A stretch of 64,000 nt of DNA from JBGSYN01 sp041750975 (GCA_041750975.1 JBGSYN010000150.1:1-64000), one strand, 5' to 3'. Positions 1 to 11,348 are shown, numbered from the stretch's first letter. The notes: a model not told the origin generated them from the sequence alone. A program made the numbers and translations.

Positions 1-1
1 A

Positions 2-502
2 GGCGACTTCCATCGCAAGGGATTCATCGACGGCTGCTCACTTCGACTGCCGACCATCGTTGTCCGTCCTGGTCGGCCGAATAAGGCAGCGTCGACATTT
101 GCGAGCTCCATCGTTCGTGAGCCTCTTGCTGGAGAGCAGGCGATATGTCCGGTCAGTGCCGATAGCGCCATGTATGTCCTTTCGCCACGCCGCGTGGTTC
201 AGGCCATGCTGCATGCCGCCTCCCTATCGCCCGAAGAGATAGGCCCGAACAGATCAATTCAGCTTCCGGGCATCAAGGCACGAATTGGCGATGTGGTAGA
301 TACATTGAGACATGTTGCGGGTGACAAGGCCGCTGAACGCGTCATTTGGCAGCCCAACCCCACAATCCAGAAAATTGTCTCAGGTTGGGCCAGCGATTGC
401 GAACCCCATCGGGCTCTCAAGCTCGGTTTTGAAGCTGACGATTCGATTGAAAGTATTATCCTTGCCCACATCGAGGACGAACTCGGCGGAATTGTTAAGT
501 GA
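2..502 (+). CDS. denD: NAD-dependent epimerase/dehydrogenase, DenD-like, C-terminal part (partial at window edge)
   Basis: The gene enters from the left edge, and 166 codons are open in this frame up to the TGA at 500-502. The visible part holds the segment LPTIVVRPGRPNKAASTFAS, typical of D-erythronate dehydrogenases of the extended short-chain dehydrogenase family. It ends with the family-like tail in which a Trp-containing helix is followed by 'LGFEADDSIESII'. Family members oxidise the C2 hydroxyl of D-erythronate using NAD. The nucleotide-binding N-terminus and the catalytic Tyr-x3-Lys lie outside the window and cannot be checked. The substrate is inferred from similarity only; another aldonate or nucleotide sugar remains possible. 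Confidence 0.72.
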   Translation, partial: GDFHRKGFIDGCSLRLPTIVVRPGRPNKAASTFASSIVREPLAGEQAICPVSADSAMYVLSPRRVVQAMLHAASLSPEEIGPNRSIQLPGIKARIGDVVDTLRHVAGDKAAERVIWQPNPTIQKIVSGWASDCEPHRALKLGFEADDSIESIILAHIEDELGGIVK

Positions 503-506
503 GAAA

Positions 507-3149
507 TCAGCCACTTAAGCATTTTTGAGCAATTTCGTAGCTGTCCCTTGAGAGGCCTGTTCTCGCTAGGATTCTCTCGAGTTCGCTCTTCATCAAGCTT
601 TGCCGATTTGCGTCGTACTTCCGCCAGCGACCGAGGGACGTAAGCAATCGAGAGGCCAGTTGTGGGTTCCTTGCATCAACCTCGAGCACGGTGTCGGCCA
701 ACAACCGGTATCCTGCACCATCGGGCCGATGAAATCCAATTGAATTGCCCATGACGAAGGCACCAAACAATGCTCGCATGCGATTTGGGTTCGTCATGGT
801 GAATGCGGGATGCCCTCGCAATCGCTGGACTCGGGATACGGCAGAATCGTCTTCGATCATGGCTTGAATGGCAAACCACTTGTTGACGACGAGAGGTTCA
901 AACTTGAAGGTTTCGTAGAAGTCGCTCAGGACTTCCTCGGTCGCCGATGCGAAGGACCGGGTCAGGGCGGTCAACGCGCCGATGCGATCGGTCATATTGT
1001 CAGCAAGGCGATACTGCTTGTCAGCCCATTTTCCATAGTAGCTCGAATCCGCCCACAATAGATATTGAAGAGCTGTATTCTTGAGTGCTCGCCGTCCGAT
1101 GGCCCTCTTCGAAATTTCAAAGTCGTCATTGTCCTGATATCGGAGATAGATTCGTTCCCAATCCTGTTGGAGTTGTCGACCTAGTTGGCTGCGAAGGCCT
1201 CGTATTGCCAGATCGACGCCTTCCACATCGATTTCTGCCATTTGCTGGAACAGATACCCTTTGGTTGGAAGGTTTATAAGGCGAGCCCAGAATGCCGGAT
1301 CGGAAATCTCTTGAGAAAGAATTGTGCGCATCGCGTTGGACAGTGGGTGTCCGTCAATCGCAATGTCACCGGACGTCCGGATACTTGTCAAAACGATCCT
1401 TGAAGCCAGCTGCTGACCGGCGTCCCATCGGGAGAATTCGTCGGTGTCGTAGCTGAACAGAATCTCAAGCTCTGTGTCGTCGAGTTCGATCTCGAGACGC
1501 ACGGGCGCCGAGAATCCTCGCAGTAAGGATGGAACCGGTTCGGTGTCCACATTGACGAAGGTAAAGGTGTCTTGCTCCGACGAGAGTTGAATCAGCCGTT
1601 CATGAGTGCCCCTTTCAATCTCGCCCTGCAGTTGAAGCGGGATGGTATCTCCGCCTCGCGACAATAGGCCGAGGCGAATTGGGATTTGCAGTGCTTCTTT
1701 ATGTGCCTGGCCGGGTGTCGGCGGTGTTGTTTGCCGGAAAGTCATTCGGTAGATTCGACTGTCTGCGTCGTACTGCTTGCTCACCGTTAGAACCGGTGTC
1801 CCGGCCTGCCCATACCATTTGCGGAAATGTCCGAGATCGATGCCGCTCCCGCCCTCCATGGCGTCGACGAAATCGTCGCAAGTGACCGCTTGGCCGTCAT
1901 GCCTTGCAAAATAGAGATCCATACCCTTTCGGAAATTTCGAGCGCCGACCAGCGTGTGGATCATGCGAATAACTTCGGCACCTTTGTCGTAAACCGTACG
2001 TGTATAAAAGTTGTTGATCTCGAGATAGGAATCCGGCCGGATAGCGTGCGCTAGCGGGCTGGCGTCCTCGGCAAATTGGCCCTCCCGCAGAAGTGCTACA
2101 TCACCAACTCGTTTGACGCCGGGTGAGTGCATGTCCGCGCTGAAAAGCTGGTCCCTGAATACCGTAAGGCCTTCCTTGAGTGTAAGCTGGAACCAATCAC
2201 GACAGGTGACGCGATTTCCGGTCCAATTGTGGAAGTATTCATGGGCGATGATACGTTCGACGTTCATAAAATCCTGGTCGGTCGCGGTGTCCTGCTTAGA
2301 CAGGGTCGCTGAGGTGTTGAATACGTTTAGTCCCTTGTTCTCCATCGCTCCCATGTTGAAATCGCTGACGGCGACAATCTGATAGAGGTCCAGATCATAC
2401 TCGAGACCGAAATTTTCTTCGTCCCAGCGCATCGCTTTCTTGAGCGATTCCATGGCATGGCCGCATTGTCCTATATTTTCATACTCGGAATAGATCCTGA
2501 GAGCGATGGTGCGGCCTCTCTTTGTTCGGAAATTATCCTCCAACAGGGCGAGATCGCCCGCGACAAGGGCGAATAGGTAAGAAGGCTTGGGGAAGGGATC
2601 TTCCCAAATGGCGTAGTGACTTCCGTTGGGCAGTTCTCCGAAAGAAATAGGGTTCCCGTTGGAGAGCAATAGCGGACACGAGACTTTGTCTGCCTCTATC
2701 CGCACTCGGTAACGAGACATCACATCAGGACGATCCTGAAAAAATGTAATGCGGCGGAAACCTTCTGCTTCGCACTGCGTGCAGTATGTTCCATTGGAAA
2801 TGTAGAGACCAGAGAGTTGGGTATTTTTGGCGGGCGCAATCTTGGTTATGATTTCAAGATCGAAATGATCAGGCACGCCAAAGATTCGCAGACCTTGGCT
2901 CGAGATTTCGTAGGCAGAGGGGGCTAATGGATCGCCATTGACAGCGGCGGAAACCATTTCCAGCTCGTTACCGTCCAGCCAAAGATCTTTCTCCCGTTGG
3001 CCATGCCGCAAGCGGCTGAAGACCGCCTTGGAAGTCACAATTGTCGCTTCTGGATTAAGTTCGAACCGGAGATCCACCGTCTCTGTGGTGAAGGCGGGGG
3101 CTTTGTAGTCACTACGATAGATGGTACAGTGCTCTGCTGGAACAGACAT
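507..3149 (-). CDS. pepN: Aminopeptidase N (M1 family zinc metallopeptidase)
   Basis: This cytoplasmic zinc aminopeptidase removes N-terminal residues from peptides. The protein has 880 residues from the chosen start, close to the roughly 870 of enterobacterial PepN. The substrate-binding GAMEN motif is at 267-271. The zinc site HEYFH is at 303-307, with the third ligand Glu at about 326. I chose ATG 3149 because GGAG lies about seven bases upstream and the family N-terminus starts near here. An in-frame ATG at 3203 would add 18 residues. There is no signal peptide. The gene is divergent from the dehydrogenase at 3297, and its stop is only a few bases from the end of the preceding convergent gene. 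Confidence 0.95.
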   Translation of the reverse strand: MSVPAEHCTIYRSDYKAPAFTTETVDLRFELNPEATIVTSKAVFSRLRHGQREKDLWLDGNELEMVSAAVNGDPLAPSAYEISSQGLRIFGVPDHFDLEIITKIAPAKNTQLSGLYISNGTYCTQCEAEGFRRITFFQDRPDVMSRYRVRIEADKVSCPLLLSNGNPISFGELPNGSHYAIWEDPFPKPSYLFALVAGDLALLEDNFRTKRGRTIALRIYSEYENIGQCGHAMESLKKAMRWDEENFGLEYDLDLYQIVAVSDFNMGAMENKGLNVFNTSATLSKQDTATDQDFMNVERIIAHEYFHNWTGNRVTCRDWFQLTLKEGLTVFRDQLFSADMHSPGVKRVGDVALLREGQFAEDASPLAHAIRPDSYLEINNFYTRTVYDKGAEVIRMIHTLVGARNFRKGMDLYFARHDGQAVTCDDFVDAMEGGSGIDLGHFRKWYGQAGTPVLTVSKQYDADSRIYRMTFRQTTPPTPGQAHKEALQIPIRLGLLSRGGDTIPLQLQGEIERGTHERLIQLSSEQDTFTFVNVDTEPVPSLLRGFSAPVRLEIELDDTELEILFSYDTDEFSRWDAGQQLASRIVLTSIRTSGDIAIDGHPLSNAMRTILSQEISDPAFWARLINLPTKGYLFQQMAEIDVEGVDLAIRGLRSQLGRQLQQDWERIYLRYQDNDDFEISKRAIGRRALKNTALQYLLWADSSYYGKWADKQYRLADNMTDRIGALTALTRSFASATEEVLSDFYETFKFEPLVVNKWFAIQAMIEDDSAVSRVQRLRGHPAFTMTNPNRMRALFGAFVMGNSIGFHRPDGAGYRLLADTVLEVDARNPQLASRLLTSLGRWRKYDANRQSLMKSELERILARTGLSRDSYEIAQKCLSG

Positions 3150-3296
3150 GAAATCTCCGATGAAAACCGTTCGTCGATCATAGTCAACAGGTCGAGCCGA
3201 CATTCACCCCGTTAAGGGCAATTTGCATGGCTTGAGCGAGTTCATGAAAGCCTCTAGCCTTTCGGTTATATTCTCCACAAGCAGAAGGAAGCAGGC

Positions 3297-4175
3297 ATGG
3301 TCAAAGCAGCATTTCTCGGACTAGGGGTGATGGGCTACCCAATGGCTGGCCATTTGGTTGAAAAGGGCGGCCATGACGTGGTTGTATTCAACCGGTCCGG
3401 TGAAAAGGCCAGGAAATGGGTCGATCAGTTTGGTGGAAGGGTCGCATCGTCACCAAAGGAGGCAGCTGACGGCGCCGAGTTGGTAATGCTTTGTGTGGGC
3501 AACGATGACGATATTCGCTCGATCGCGCATGGCGAGGACGGCATTTTTGCCGGCCTGGGACAGAACTCGATTTTCATCGATCATACTACTGCTTCCGCCG
3601 ATATCGCACGAGAGTTGGATAGGGTCGCCAAGGATCACGGCGGCCACTTCATTGACGCGCCGGTATCCGGTGGCCAGGCCGGCGCTGAAAATGGTGTCCT
3701 GACGGTGATGTGTGGTGGAGAGCAGGATGCCTTCGACCGTGCCAAACCGGCTATGGATTGCTATGGTCGCTCGGTTGCGTTGATGGGAGAGGTCGGTTCT
3801 GGTCAGCTCACCAAGATGGTCAACCAGATATGCATTGCAGGAATTGTGCAGGGCTTGGCCGAGGCCGTGAATTTTGCAGTTCAGGCAGGTCTCGACACGG
3901 ATAAGGTGGTCGAAACGATCTCGAAAGGCGCAGCGCAATCCTGGCAGATGGAAAATCGCTGGCCAACTATGGTGAAAGGAGAGTTCGATTTCGGCTTTGC
4001 TGTGAATTGGATGCGCAAGGATTTGCGTATTTGCCTTGAAGAAGCTCGGCAAAATGGAGCTGCGTTGCCGATGACCGGATTGGTGGACGGTCTGTACCAA
4101 TTGGTGCAGCAAGCTGGCGGGGGCCGGTGGGACACGTCGAGCCTGCTCGTTAATCTTCGTCCAAAACAAGAGTAG
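3297..4175 (+). CDS. NAD(P)-dependent beta-hydroxyacid dehydrogenase (3-hydroxyisobutyrate dehydrogenase / tartronate semialdehyde reductase family)
   Basis: The protein has 292 residues, the usual length for the family. It starts with a Rossmann motif GLGVMGYPMAGHL at about 8-20. The substrate-binding segment DAPVSGGQAGAENG follows, and then the catalytic lysine K173 in GSGQLTKMVNQ. These enzymes reversibly oxidise 3-hydroxyisobutyrate, tartronate or related 3-hydroxy acids. The exact substrate cannot be read from the sequence. An AAGGAAG ribosome binding site lies just before the ATG. A DenD-like gene 2.8 kb away hints at four-carbon acid metabolism, but pepN lies between them and there is no shared operon. 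Confidence 0.9.
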   Translation: MVKAAFLGLGVMGYPMAGHLVEKGGHDVVVFNRSGEKARKWVDQFGGRVASSPKEAADGAELVMLCVGNDDDIRSIAHGEDGIFAGLGQNSIFIDHTTASADIARELDRVAKDHGGHFIDAPVSGGQAGAENGVLTVMCGGEQDAFDRAKPAMDCYGRSVALMGEVGSGQLTKMVNQICIAGIVQGLAEAVNFAVQAGLDTDKVVETISKGAAQSWQMENRWPTMVKGEFDFGFAVNWMRKDLRICLEEARQNGAALPMTGLVDGLYQLVQQAGGGRWDTSSLLVNLRPKQE

Positions 4176-4253
4176 CGAGAACGAGACTGGCGATAAGCCG
4201 ATCCACGACCATATCTAATGATGCCGAAACCAAAAATATCGTAAGAGAATATT

Positions 4254-4616
4254 GTGAGATCACAGCAATTCATGGATGCCGGCATGACGGCCAGTCGAAA
4301 TGCCAAGTATCATCTGGGTCAGATCGTGCGACATCGAATGTTTCCCTTTCGTGGTGTCGTCTTCGATGTCGATCCCGAGTTTAGCAACACTGATGAATGG
4401 TACGAATCGATACCCGAAGAAATCCGACCGTCGAAGGATCAACCCTTTTATCACCTTTTAGCGGAAAACGCTGAAAGTTATTATGTTGCCTACGTTTCCG
4501 AGCAGAACCTGTTGCCGGACAATAGTGAAGAACCGATCGGTCATCCACAACTGGTCGAGCTCTTTGACCCGAAGGGTGATGGGGGATATGCGCCGAAACG
4601 AAATCTGATCCATTGA
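4254..4616 (+). CDS. hspQ: Heat shock protein HspQ (hemimethylated-DNA-binding / YccV-like domain)
   Basis: The 120-residue protein covers the complete HspQ/YccV-like domain, with the conserved core GQIVRHRMFPFRGVVFDVDP and the later YYVAYVSEQNL. In enterobacteria HspQ is a heat-induced protein that affects turnover of mutant DnaA and modulates Lon specificity. Its role in alphaproteobacteria is less studied. The longest frame starts with GTG 4254, preceded by a weak AAGAGA. The ATG at 4272 or the one at 4284 is also possible. No convincing heat-shock promoter could be recognised in the 78 bases upstream. Confidence 0.88.
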   Translation: MRSQQFMDAGMTASRNAKYHLGQIVRHRMFPFRGVVFDVDPEFSNTDEWYESIPEEIRPSKDQPFYHLLAENAESYYVAYVSEQNLLPDNSEEPIGHPQLVELFDPKGDGGYAPKRNLIH

Positions 4617-4661
4617 TTTTTTGGCTTCAGAATTGGACGCCTCTGTCCACGATTCAGACTC

Positions 4662-5183
4662 ATGAGGCAGCCGAGGGTTAGGACGCGATCAATGAGACGT
4701 GCGCTGCTTTGTGGGACTAGTGAATTTCGTTGGCTACTGACGGTTCTGGCGTTGGTTTCGTTAATCGATCCTTGGAAAATCGCAGCATCCCAGGAGCTTC
4801 AATCTCTTCTCGATAGAATCGCATCCAACAAAGTGGATACCTCGAACTCTATTCAAGTAGATGCTCGGATCAGCGATGTTGCAGGCTATGCGCTAGTCGT
4901 GTCGATCGAGCCTGAAGCAACTGTCAGATTGGTATCTGATCCGGGCATTCGTGTTACACCACTATTGTCCGAAGGCGTAATTTGGAATACCGCAGGAAGC
5001 GTTGAGGTCCGGGATACAGACCACGATTATTTTGATGTTGCTCCGACCATACGATTGCCGTTCACCGAAAACGCCGCGAGGACGGTGAGAGCGAGAGTGG
5101 AGTACGCGTACTGCATTATCGACCAGCAATGTTTGTTCGGTGAGCAGTTCGTCGAGGTTGCACTCGACAATTGGATAGAGTGA
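4662..5183 (+). CDS. Exported protein with a single DsbD-alpha-like domain
   Basis: The protein has 173 residues. An N-terminal hydrophobic segment at about 23-43 (WLLTVLALVSL) suggests a signal peptide or anchor. The rest looks like the immunoglobulin-like N-terminal domain of DsbD: beta-rich, ending in a pair C151-x5-C157 followed by LFGE. This is the same spacing as Cys103 and Cys109 in E. coli DsbD, the pair that passes electrons to periplasmic partners. The central membrane domain and the C-terminal thioredoxin domain of DsbD are absent, and no ccdA-like gene is adjacent. The start could also be the inner ATG at 4692. The function is inferred from the fold resemblance only. Confidence 0.6.
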   Translation: MRQPRVRTRSMRRALLCGTSEFRWLLTVLALVSLIDPWKIAASQELQSLLDRIASNKVDTSNSIQVDARISDVAGYALVVSIEPEATVRLVSDPGIRVTPLLSEGVIWNTAGSVEVRDTDHDYFDVAPTIRLPFTENAARTVRARVEYAYCIIDQQCLFGEQFVEVALDNWIE

Positions 5184-5221
5184 ATTCCATGGTGCAGAAC
5201 GCGGCGCCGAGATGGCCATAG

Positions 5222-6953
<1,732 letters not shown>

Positions 6954-6957
<4 letters not shown>

Positions 6958-7718
6958 GGCGTGAACTGTTCATGCAAAATGCGCTCTTCAAGATTGTGCT
7001 TCGGGTCAAATAGAAGTCTCATACTCAATGACCGGTCCTCCCAAATCTCAACGCTGCTGACATCCCTGATTTCCGTTGAATCGGCCACCGCACTCACAGG
7101 ACGTTTTTTCGCATCGATCACGCCAATTTTGAACCGCGTGGAATTCGGCAATAGTGCACCCCGCCAACGACGGGGGCGAAATGCAGAGATTGGAGTAAGC
7201 GCCAGGAGTTTGGAGCCTATGGGTATAATGGGTCCGTGAGCAGATAAGTTATAAGCCGTGCTGCCCGCAGGTGTTGCGACCAAGAGACCATCGCAAACCA
7301 GTTTGTCCATCCGGCAAACACCGTCGATATCAATCGAGAGATTGGCCGCTTGGCGGGTCTCACGAAATACCGATACCTCGTTGATCGCAATCGTTGATGC
7401 CGATTCGCCATTGGTCAACTGAGCAACCATGCGTAGAGGGTGGAGCACGGCTTCTCGCGCTTCCGCAACCCTGACCTCCAATTCCTCCTCCTGAAATTCA
7501 TTGAGCAGGAAGCCAACGGTACCAAGGTTCATTCCATAAATGGGCACATTCAGTTGGAGTGACTTGTGCATGGTCTCCAGCATGAAACCATCGCCGCCCA
7601 GTGCAATGATGACATCCGCAATTTCCGGCGCGACGTGTCCGTAGCGCGAGGCCAAGATCGAGCGAGTTTGACGGGCCTCTTCATTGTCGGCCGCGACGAA
7701 GGCAAAAGGCAACGACAC
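6954..7718 (-). CDS. nadK: NAD kinase
   Basis: NAD kinase phosphorylates NAD to NADP in the cytoplasm. The protein has 254 residues, typical of the short alphaproteobacterial form. The diagnostic GGDG loop is at 41-44. A second conserved segment, [13 protein letters not shown], follows after an NE-containing stretch. The gene is upstream of, and overlaps, the DUF192 gene. It is divergent from moaA, with about 120 bases between the two starts. Confidence 0.95.
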
Positions 7719-7839
7719 GACTCCTCATCTCAGAAGGAAGGATAAAGGCAAGGCCTTGTCCTCAAAACGCTGGCTTGGAGTCTCACGCGATAGCCATTAA
7801 ATCAAGATCCTACTCAAGAGAGGTACGTTAGGCGCCATC

Positions 7840-8865
7840 ATGCAACACAACCAAACTGGAATACCGCATCGTTCCATACGGGACCCTTATGGCCGCCAAA
7901 TCACTTATCTGCGGTTGTCCGTGACGGATCGGTGCGATTTTCGCTGTGTTTATTGCATGGCGGAAAACATGACCTTCTTGCCGAAGGCGGAACTTCTAAG
8001 CCTCGAGGAATTGGCGCGGCTATGCGGGGTCTTCGCGGAGCTTGGTATGAAGAGAATTCGCCTCACCGGAGGAGAACCTTTGGTACGCCGCAACATAATG
8101 TGGCTCGTACGCGCGCTTGGGGACATGAAGCAATCAGGTGTTCTCGAAGAAGTGACGGTCACTACGAATGGGAGCCAACTTCACAAATACGCCAAGGATC
8201 TGGCGAGCGCCGGCGTTCAAAGGATCAATGTCTCGCTCGATACACTAAACCCTGAAAAATTTGCGAGCATTACCCGTTGGGGCCGTTTCGATCAGGTTAT
8301 CAATGGCATCGAAGCCGCGCAGAGAGCTGGGCTGTCCATAAAAATCAATGCAGTTGCCCTAAAGGGCGTTAATGAGGACGAATACGACCACATGATCAAG
8401 TGGTGCGGCGAAAAGGGTTACGATTTGACACTAATCGAAACGATGCCTCTTGGAGAAATTGACGGCGACCGGACGGATCAATATTTGCCCTTGTCTCGTG
8501 TCAGAGCGGATCTGGAAAATCGCTGGACACTACAAGACATTCCATTTCGCACTGGTGGACCAGCTCGATATACCAGCATCGCTGAAACCGGGCGAAAGCT
8601 GGGCTTCATCACGCCGCTAACTCACAATTTCTGTGAATCATGCAACCGGGTCCGCGTCACCTGCACCGGGACAATGTTTATGTGCCTTGGCCAGGAAGAT
8701 GCAGCGGATTTGAGGGGCGCTTTGCGGGCTTCGGAGGGAAATGAGCAGTTGGCGCTGGCGATTATGGAAGGCATTGAGCGAAAACCCAAGGGACACGATT
8801 TCGTCATCGATCGAAGAAATCAGAAACCTGCAGTAGGCAGACATATGAGCGTGACCGGCGGATAA
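7840..8865 (+). CDS. moaA: GTP 3',8-cyclase MoaA (molybdenum cofactor biosynthesis)
   Basis: MoaA is a radical SAM enzyme that converts GTP to 3',8-cyclo-7,8-dihydro-GTP, the first step of molybdopterin synthesis. The protein has 341 residues. The N-terminal cluster cysteines are C32, C36 and C39 (CDFRCVYC). The C-terminal substrate cluster is C265, C268 and C282, with the expected C-x2-C-x13-C spacing. The protein ends in the Gly-Gly pair that is functionally important in MoaA. Its partners moaC and moeA lie at the other end of the window, not in an operon with it. Confidence 0.97.
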   Translation: MQHNQTGIPHRSIRDPYGRQITYLRLSVTDRCDFRCVYCMAENMTFLPKAELLSLEELARLCGVFAELGMKRIRLTGGEPLVRRNIMWLVRALGDMKQSGVLEEVTVTTNGSQLHKYAKDLASAGVQRINVSLDTLNPEKFASITRWGRFDQVINGIEAAQRAGLSIKINAVALKGVNEDEYDHMIKWCGEKGYDLTLIETMPLGEIDGDRTDQYLPLSRVRADLENRWTLQDIPFRTGGPARYTSIAETGRKLGFITPLTHNFCESCNRVRVTCTGTMFMCLGQEDAADLRGALRASEGNEQLALAIMEGIERKPKGHDFVIDRRNQKPAVGRHMSVTGG

Positions 8866-8880
8866 CCCAAGCCGAACCGC

Positions 8881-9768
8881 TTACTGAAACACAATCTCCA
8901 CCCGGCGGTTCTCAGGTTCGCGCACGCCATCCTCGGTAGGCACCAGAGGCATGGTTTCTCCGAACCACTCCAACTCGATAACCTCCTGAGCTACCTCCAG
9001 AGCGATCAGTGCTGTCTCGACCACACGCGCTCGTGCTTCTGAAAGTTGCAGGTTGTAGGTGGCGCTGCCCGAACGATCGGTATGGCCCGCCACAACCAAA
9101 CGTGTCGCCTGACCTTCGGCGAAGTCGGCAGCGATCTGTTCGAGAACAGTCGATGCTACTGGTGTTAAATCGGTCTGGTCCCAAGCGAAAAAGACAAAGT
9201 ACATGTTGTCGACATTGCTCGTGAGGCTGCTTTCAACTTCAGCGAGTGCAGCTTCGAAGTTGGTTCGGCACCGGTCTATGCCCTCTTGGTTGCCGTGTGC
9301 ATCGTACATTAGCCAGCAATCGAAACCGACTTGGGCCTTAGCCGCTTCGACTGGCGCTTTTTGGCGCCCGGAAGCGTCAAGTGCCGCAATCAACCGGGCA
9401 CGGGCAGGGCCTAATGCGCCAGAGGACGCCTCGCCAAGGCCGCGATACTCCAACATGTCTGGTTGGACGTTAAAGCCTTCTGCCGAAGCCACGGCTTTCC
9501 GGAGGAAATGGCGTCGGTCCGGCGTCCGCCAAGGCGCACCCAACAGATCGGCAACGTCAATATAGCCATCGCGCAGTGATTGATTGAACGCAGAGCCCTG
9601 CGGCACCATAGCTCGAACGGCGTCGACATCCACAGTCCAAAGATCTATGTCGTCGTGCAATTGGGGATCGAATGTTGGAATTCCGTTTGGAGCGGTGCCA
9701 GTAACCCCACAAGCCGTAAGGACGCTGAACATGGTGCCAGCCGCGATCAACTTGGCGCATGGATGCAT
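8881..9768 (-). CDS. OmpA-domain outer-membrane lipoprotein
   Basis: The 295-residue precursor has a lipoprotein signal peptide ending in the lipobox LTAC, with the modified cysteine near residue 20. The middle region of about 150 residues is not recognised. The C-terminal 110 residues form an OmpA-like peptidoglycan-binding domain with GHTDRSGSATYNLQLSEARA and a final EPENRRVEI. It probably ties the outer membrane to peptidoglycan. The gene is convergent with moaA (15-base gap) and appears to be transcribed alone. Confidence 0.85.
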   Translation of the reverse strand: MHPCAKLIAAGTMFSVLTACGVTGTAPNGIPTFDPQLHDDIDLWTVDVDAVRAMVPQGSAFNQSLRDGYIDVADLLGAPWRTPDRRHFLRKAVASAEGFNVQPDMLEYRGLGEASSGALGPARARLIAALDASGRQKAPVEAAKAQVGFDCWLMYDAHGNQEGIDRCRTNFEAALAEVESSLTSNVDNMYFVFFAWDQTDLTPVASTVLEQIAADFAEGQATRLVVAGHTDRSGSATYNLQLSEARARVVETALIALEVAQEVIELEWFGETMPLVPTEDGVREPENRRVEIVFQ

Positions 9769-9926
9769 TTCGGGGCCCGACTAGGTCTTTTCAATTCAAA
9801 CGCGAGTCGCCAACATTTCCGCTACAGTGGCTGGCTTCGCTTCTGTGGTCTATCCGCCGAAACATGGCTTTGAATCAAGGACTTTTCGCAAAATGCTAGT
9901 CTAGGTAAGTAGGGACGGTCCGTATG

Positions 9927-10694
9927 CTAGAGGTCTGACTTCGGCGCTTTGTGCAGAACTGAGCGAATTTCTGCGACTAGGTTCTCAATCGACGCGATGA
10001 CTTCCGGAGAGGGAGTGGACCCTTCTGATTCACGAGCGACCTCCGCGACTACCCTGGCGCCAAAGTTAGCGCTGGCTCCCTTCAGCGCGTGCATTATCTT
10101 TCGCCAGTGGTCTCGATCCTCGGCGCAATTGGTTATAGAGTCTCGCAACTTCTCCAGATATTGAGATGCTGTTGCAAGGTACAGTTCGGCTAATTCCGCC
10201 TGCAATTGGCTGTCACCACCCGTTAATTGGGCAAGGTGATCTAAATCTATATGGTTAGTCAATGCCTCACGATCTTCGATTTCGAGCCGCGGTTCTGCGG
10301 CCTGGGAAATGTTTTGCCGAACCGTTGCGACAAGACGGGAGATGGATATCGGTTTGGTTAGATAGCCTTGCAGCGATAGGCGTTCGCATTCGCGAATTAC
10401 AGCTTCGCGATCCCAAGCATCCCCGAAGATCACGACAGGAAGCGCCCTCGGAATGTCGCGCGCCTTGCGTATTGTCTCTGCAAGTGCCAATCCACTGCCA
10501 TCTTCGAGATCCAGGGCAACGAAGCATAGCGCATAGGATCGACGAGACAAAAGTGTGAGAGCCTCTGCTGCCGTTGCGGCAGTGGCGACATCGTAGCCTA
10601 GTTTCACAAGAACGGTCATCATCAGCCCGCGACTGAGTTGCACATCCCCGACTATGATGAGGCGGCGGGACTTGGTTTCTAATGACGTAGTCAT
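9927..10694 (-). CDS. Response-regulator receiver domain fused to an Hpt domain
   Basis: The protein has 255 residues. Residues about 10-130 form a receiver domain with the phospho-acceptor D62 (in VALDLEDGSG) and the conserved K114 in LTKPI. Residues about 150-250 form a histidine phosphotransfer helix bundle with H202 in the motif MHALKGASANFGA. There is no kinase or DNA-binding output. The protein is likely an intermediate in a phosphorelay, passing phosphate between Asp and His within or between proteins. No hybrid histidine kinase is encoded next to it, so its partner is unknown. Confidence 0.85.
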   Translation of the reverse strand: MTTSLETKSRRLIIVGDVQLSRGLMMTVLVKLGYDVATAATAAEALTLLSRRSYALCFVALDLEDGSGLALAETIRKARDIPRALPVVIFGDAWDREAVIRECERLSLQGYLTKPISISRLVATVRQNISQAAEPRLEIEDREALTNHIDLDHLAQLTGGDSQLQAELAELYLATASQYLEKLRDSITNCAEDRDHWRKIMHALKGASANFGARVVAEVARESEGSTPSPEVIASIENLVAEIRSVLHKAPKSDL

Positions 10695-10919
10695 GGTTCC
10701 AAGGGGCTTCGATCCAAATAACTGACGGCATTACTCCCTTTAGGGAGCAACCGAGTTTAGCGCAATAGTTGAAGAGACATGGAATGCATTATCTTAAAAC
10801 GAGTTTTATGGCATTGTTTGAAAGCATATTTGTCAAAGTCTTGCGCACATTGTGACATTGGAATGCCGCTGTCATGAATGAGAACACCTTTCCTAAAATC
10901 ACAAACCGAGGTCTGCTGA

Positions 10920-11348
10920 ATGGCGGCTAGCCACAAAACTATTGAGCTCGATGCTCAAGCAGCTTTGATCCACACGATGGTCCTTGTGGCTGCAGCGGAA
11001 GGCTCAATGTCCGACGCCGAACTGGAGATGATGGGGCGGCTGGTTCAGTCCTTGCCCATTTTCTCGAGTTTTGAGACCGGCCGCATAATTGCGATCGGGC
11101 AGGAGTGTGCAGCCATGTTGGAGCGCGATGACGGACTTGAGATCGCAATATCCGCGATTGCCAATGCGCTTCCCTCCAGGCTTCGAGAGACAGCCTACAC
11201 GCTTGCTTGTGACGTCGCCGCTGCTGACGGAGATGTTGTCGCATCGGAACTGAGTTTGCTGGAGTTCATCAGAGACAGGCTTGAAATCGACAGGCTGACG
11301 GCCGCAGCAATCGAACGTGCAGCGCAAGCACGGTTCCGTCACGCATGA
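10920..11348 (+). CDS. TerB-like helical protein
   Basis: The 142-residue all-helical protein has the repeated acidic TerB pattern, VAAAEGSMSDAELEMM near the N-terminus and DVAAADGDVVASELSLLE in the second half. TerB-family domains are often linked to tellurite resistance or membrane-associated stress complexes, but the molecular role is generally unknown. A GAGG ribosome binding site precedes the ATG. The stop overlaps the start of the NAD(P)HX repair gene by four bases, so the two genes form a translationally coupled pair. No other ter genes are near. Confidence 0.8.
   Translation: MAASHKTIELDAQAALIHTMVLVAAAEGSMSDAELEMMGRLVQSLPIFSSFETGRIIAIGQECAAMLERDDGLEIAISAIANALPSRLRETAYTLACDVAAADGDVVASELSLLEFIRDRLEIDRLTAAAIERAAQARFRHA

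Noticed and set aside
3450..4169. 239-codon open frame antisense to the beta-hydroxyacid dehydrogenase
   Set aside because: It lies entirely inside a clearly conserved gene on the other strand and shows no family motif of its own.
4176..4253. Heat-shock (RpoH) promoter before hspQ
   Set aside because: A CCATATCT-like -10 exists at about 4209, but the CTGG at 4187 is a poor -35 and the spacing is 19 bases. Not convincing.
7719..7839. Molybdenum cofactor riboswitch in the moaA leader
   Set aside because: The 121-base leader shows only a short AAGGC/GCCTT pairing and nothing like the conserved Moco RNA structure.
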